From positions 2,356,001 through 2,420,000 of the forward strand of contig OZ245920.1 in NCBI GenBank assembly GCA_965229685.1: 64,000 nt of DNA. Direction: 5' to 3'. The notes below the pieces were generated by a model. The model did no database searches. It was not told where the DNA came from and worked only from the letters and a program-made list of their open reading frames with translations. Both the position numbers and the translations under genes were made by a program. This stretch comes from Pacificispira sp033344895. GTDB lineage: Bacteria > Pseudomonadota > Alphaproteobacteria > UBA8366 > Aestuariispiraceae. Of the stretch, positions 61,930 through 64,000 are shown piece by piece. Position 1 is the stretch's first letter. Every line of letters starts with the position of its first letter.

Positions 61930-62265
61930 ATGTTCCGGATGGGTGGCATTCTATCCAAGAAATCGTCAGAAAACCGTCGATTTCCAAGGTTCTCGTCGAA
62001 CAAGATTCGCTTCGAGATGGACGGTCGCGAGCTGGACATCGTCGACATTTCCGCGACCGGCATTCAGGTTCGTGGGGCGCCGGCATGGATCGCTACCGGC
62101 CAGGCGCTGATCTTCAATCTCCTGGTTCCCGTTCGCGGTCAGATCCTGCCGGTCGCCGCGTCCGGCCGCGTCATCCGGAGACTGGGGGACGGCCTTGCGA
62201 TCCACTACCAAAGCCCTCATCCTAACTGGAAGCGTCTCCTGACGGATTATCTCGCCCGCAAGTAA
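61930..62265 (+). CDS. Single-domain PilZ protein (cyclic di-GMP binding)
   Basis: 111 aa. The PilZ signature is complete: ENRRFPRF supplies the RxxxR motif at about residues 16-20 and DIVDISATGIQVRG gives D/NxSxxG at about 41-46. The rest is the six-stranded barrel, with a C-terminal helix NWKRLLTDYLARK. It probably couples cyclic di-GMP to motility or a surface process; no output domain is attached. A GGAGGGG site precedes the ATG. The next gene starts 11 nt later. Confidence 0.88.
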   Translation: MFRMGGILSKKSSENRRFPRFSSNKIRFEMDGRELDIVDISATGIQVRGAPAWIATGQALIFNLLVPVRGQILPVAASGRVIRRLGDGLAIHYQSPHPNWKRLLTDYLARK

Positions 62266-62276
62266 CTGGTACCCGC

Positions 62277-63182
62277 ATGACCTCACCGCCACCAACCGAC
62301 GGTATCGCCTGGATGGGCGGTGCGTACATGCCGCTCGCGGACGCCAGGATCGGCGTCACCGATTGGGGACTCGTGCGGTCCGACGCCACCTATGACGTGG
62401 TCTCGGTATGGGATGGCGCCTTCTTTCGGCTGGAAGACCATCTCGACCGGTTCGAGGCCTCGATGGCAAAGCTGCGCCTGTCGATTCCCCAGGGCCGAGA
62501 CGAGATTCGGGACATTCTGATCCAATGCGTGCGCCGTTCCGGCCTGCGCCGATCCTATGTCGCCATGGTCTGTCTGCGCGGCGTGCCGGTCCGGGCCAGC
62601 CGCATGCCCGGAGCGTGCGCCAACTATCTGGTCGCCTATGCCCGACCGTGGGTCTGGGTCTTTCCGGAGGATGTCGTGGCGCGCGGAGCCCATCTGATCG
62701 TCCCGGACTCGATCCGCATCCCGCCCGAATCCGTCGACCCCCGGGTTAAGAACTACCATTGGGGTGACATGACCTACGGCCTGTTCGAGGCTGAGGATGC
62801 AGGCGCCGACAGCGCGTTGCTGGCCGATGCATCGGGGTTCGTCTGTGAAGGCCCGGGGTTCAATGTCTTTGCGATAAAGAACGGAACCGTGATTACGCCC
62901 AATCGCGGCGTTCTGGAGGGCATAACCCGGCGAACGGCGATCGAGGTTTGCGAGGAACTGGGCATGCCGGTGGAAACAAGACCGGTCACCGTCGACGAAT
63001 TCAAGGAGGCCGACGAAGCCTTCGCCACAACGACCGGCGGCGGCATCATGCCGATCCGCCGATTGGACGACCGGATCTTCAGCAACGACGCCCCCGGCCC
63101 GGCCACACTTCGCATCAAGCAGACCTATTGGGACTGGCATGACCGTCCCCAGCACCGTTTGGACGTATCCTATGACACTTGA
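62277..63182 (+). CDS. Class IV PLP-dependent aminotransferase
   Basis: 301 aa. Fold-type IV signatures: GVTDWGLVRSDATYDVVSVWDGAFFRLEDHLDRFEASMAKL near the N-terminus, RVKNYHWGDMTYGLFEAEDAGADSALLAD with the Schiff-base Lys (about 160), EGPGFNVFAIKNG, and GVLEGITRRTAIEVCEELG. Such enzymes include branched-chain and D-amino-acid aminotransferases and aminodeoxychorismate lyase; which is not resolvable. It is downstream of the PilZ gene and overlaps a GNAT gene. Confidence 0.88.
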   Translation: MTSPPPTDGIAWMGGAYMPLADARIGVTDWGLVRSDATYDVVSVWDGAFFRLEDHLDRFEASMAKLRLSIPQGRDEIRDILIQCVRRSGLRRSYVAMVCLRGVPVRASRMPGACANYLVAYARPWVWVFPEDVVARGAHLIVPDSIRIPPESVDPRVKNYHWGDMTYGLFEAEDAGADSALLADASGFVCEGPGFNVFAIKNGTVITPNRGVLEGITRRTAIEVCEELGMPVETRPVTVDEFKEADEAFATTTGGGIMPIRRLDDRIFSNDAPGPATLRIKQTYWDWHDRPQHRLDVSYDT

Positions 63183-63627
63183 AATCCGCCCGGTGCACGC
63201 CGCCGACTTCGAAGACTGGAGGGAGTTGTGGCAGGCATATCTGACATTCTACCGAACGACCCTTCCGGAGGGGCGCACCGAGAAGACCTGGTCGCGCATG
63301 CTCGACGACGATCTTCCGGTCCATTGTCTGATCGCCCGGGACGACGGCGTTGCGGTCGGCTTCGCCGCCTATCTGACCCATTTCAGCACCTGGCTGGACG
63401 GGAAGGATTGCTATCTGGAGGACCTCTATGTGGCCGCCGACATACGCGGTAGCGGGGTCGGACGGAAGCTGATCGAGTCGGTTGGCGACGCCGCCCGAGA
63501 CCTGGGATGCGATCGTCTCTACTGGACAACGGAGATCAACAACTACCGGGCCCGCGGTCTGTACGACAAGGTCGCAGGGCCGTCCGACTCCGTTCGCTAC
63601 CGGATGTCCCTCACTCAGCCGGCGTGA
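63172..63627 (+). CDS. GNAT-family acetyltransferase
   Basis: 151 aa from ATG 63172 (11-nt overlap with the class IV aminotransferase); an ATG at 63139 lies deeper in that gene. Motif A is LEDLYVAADIRGSGVGRKLIESVGDAA, the acetyl-CoA loop RGSGVG, followed by NNYRARGLYDKVAG. Standard small-molecule or amine acetyltransferase. The 3' end overlaps the convergent partial gene by 17 nt. Confidence 0.87.
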   Translation: MTLEIRPVHAADFEDWRELWQAYLTFYRTTLPEGRTEKTWSRMLDDDLPVHCLIARDDGVAVGFAAYLTHFSTWLDGKDCYLEDLYVAADIRGSGVGRKLIESVGDAARDLGCDRLYWTTEINNYRARGLYDKVAGPSDSVRYRMSLTQPA

Positions 63628-64000
63628 TCCTCAACCCGACCTCTCTCGGCTCGATCCGGGCATCTACGCCCAGTTCTTCAAACAGTTCCATAAGCCGGTC
63701 CGCAACCCACCAGCTCGGCGCCCGGGTCTCGTAGGACAGTACCAGCCGGTCCGGCTCGACATGTCGTACCGTGCTCCCCAGAAAATAGGGCAGTTCGACC
63801 GTCAGGAAGTCGACACTCTCCTGCCGGATATCGGCCGGCAAATCGCGAAAGTCGATTCGATAGGAGATCGGGACGATGAGCCATGCCGGAGGAACCTCGC
63901 CATATCCACGCGGCGGTGCCGGGCCCAATTGATCAATGATCGCATCCGCGCTGTCCCGGAAGAATGCCGTCAGCCGGTCCGCAACTTCGCCCGGCGTCGT
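63611..64000 (-). CDS. Uncharacterised protein, C-terminal part (5' end outside window)
   Basis: The frame is open to the window edge (129 residues visible). It ends at TGA on the minus strand and overlaps the GNAT gene by 17 nt. The region has a GYGEVPPAWLIVPISYRIDFRDLPADIRQESVDFLTVELPYFLG block and an alpha/beta end, WWVADRLMELFEELGVDARIEP. I do not recognise the family; no signal peptide can be judged because the start is missing. Confidence 0.65.
   Translation of the reverse strand, partial: TTPGEVADRLTAFFRDSADAIIDQLGPAPPRGYGEVPPAWLIVPISYRIDFRDLPADIRQESVDFLTVELPYFLGSTVRHVEPDRLVLSYETRAPSWWVADRLMELFEELGVDARIEPREVGLRITPAE

Noticed and set aside
1..64000. tRNA, rRNA, IS element, prophage or CRISPR array
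   Set aside because: None seen by eye: no transposase or integrase protein, no spaced direct repeats, no rRNA or tRNA-like stretch. A tRNAscan and repeat search would settle it.

Overview
This window is about 64 kb of GC-rich DNA from a polarly flagellated alphaproteobacterium. The gene set flaF, flbT, fliX, flbD, sciP and ctrA, a DksA with a degenerate zinc finger, and a MinD-like flhG next to flhF are characteristic of the class. The gene content and order look Rhodospirillales-like, but the genus cannot be fixed from sequence alone. No rRNA, tRNA, insertion sequence, prophage or CRISPR array was seen.

Layout. (1) 1-7933: rod, ring and hook-junction genes (flgG end, flgA, flgH, then fliX divergent from flgI-flgJ-flgN-flgK), with dksA in between. 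(2) 7960-24302: a sugar-modification island placed between flgK and flagellin/flgL, which are normally close neighbours. A plus-strand group encodes an oxidoreductase, a DegT aminotransferase, an extended SDR and a cytidylyltransferase. A tightly overlapping minus-strand operon encodes a TPR/GT41-type transferase, a Maf transferase, a NeuB-type nonulosonate synthase, an AsnB-type amidotransferase, a PP-loop sugar amidotransferase, a formyltransferase, a methyltransferase and a GNAT. (3) 24562-28771: flagellin, flgL, flaF, a second formyltransferase translationally coupled to flaF, and flbT. (4) 29005-33597: a FlaG-like protein, fliK, flgD, flgE. (5) 33784-45542: sciP, fliF, fliG, fliH, fliN, motA, flbD, flhA, flhF, flhG. 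(6) 45645-52590: a second FliK-like gene with a coupled unknown gene, a secreted caspase-like protein, a STAS-like protein, fliJ-fliI and ctrA. (7) 52624-64000: housekeeping and signalling genes (desuccinylase-like, gamma-glutamyltransferase, a soluble tandem-PAS chemoreceptor, hydantoinase-like, a CaiE/PaaY-like protein, nrdB, PilZ, class IV aminotransferase, GNAT).

How it fits together. The window holds most of the hook-basal body, export and motor genes plus their alphaproteobacterial control circuit: CtrA and SciP at the top, FliX and FlbD with sigma-54 for later genes, and FlaF/FlbT for flagellin output. Sigma-54-type -24/-12 elements with correct spacing lie upstream of flgI, flgL, fliK and the second fliK-like gene, and a weaker one precedes fliF. 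The flagellin gene instead has a TTGACA-N17-TATATC promoter. The island is best read as a flagellin glycosylation locus that makes and transfers a heavily decorated nine-carbon acidic sugar. The most unusual points are the overlapping pair of two different flagellin-glycosyltransferase families, the pairing of a PseA-like amidotransferase with an AsnB protein rather than HisH/HisF, and a formyltransferase wired into the flaF-flbT regulatory locus.
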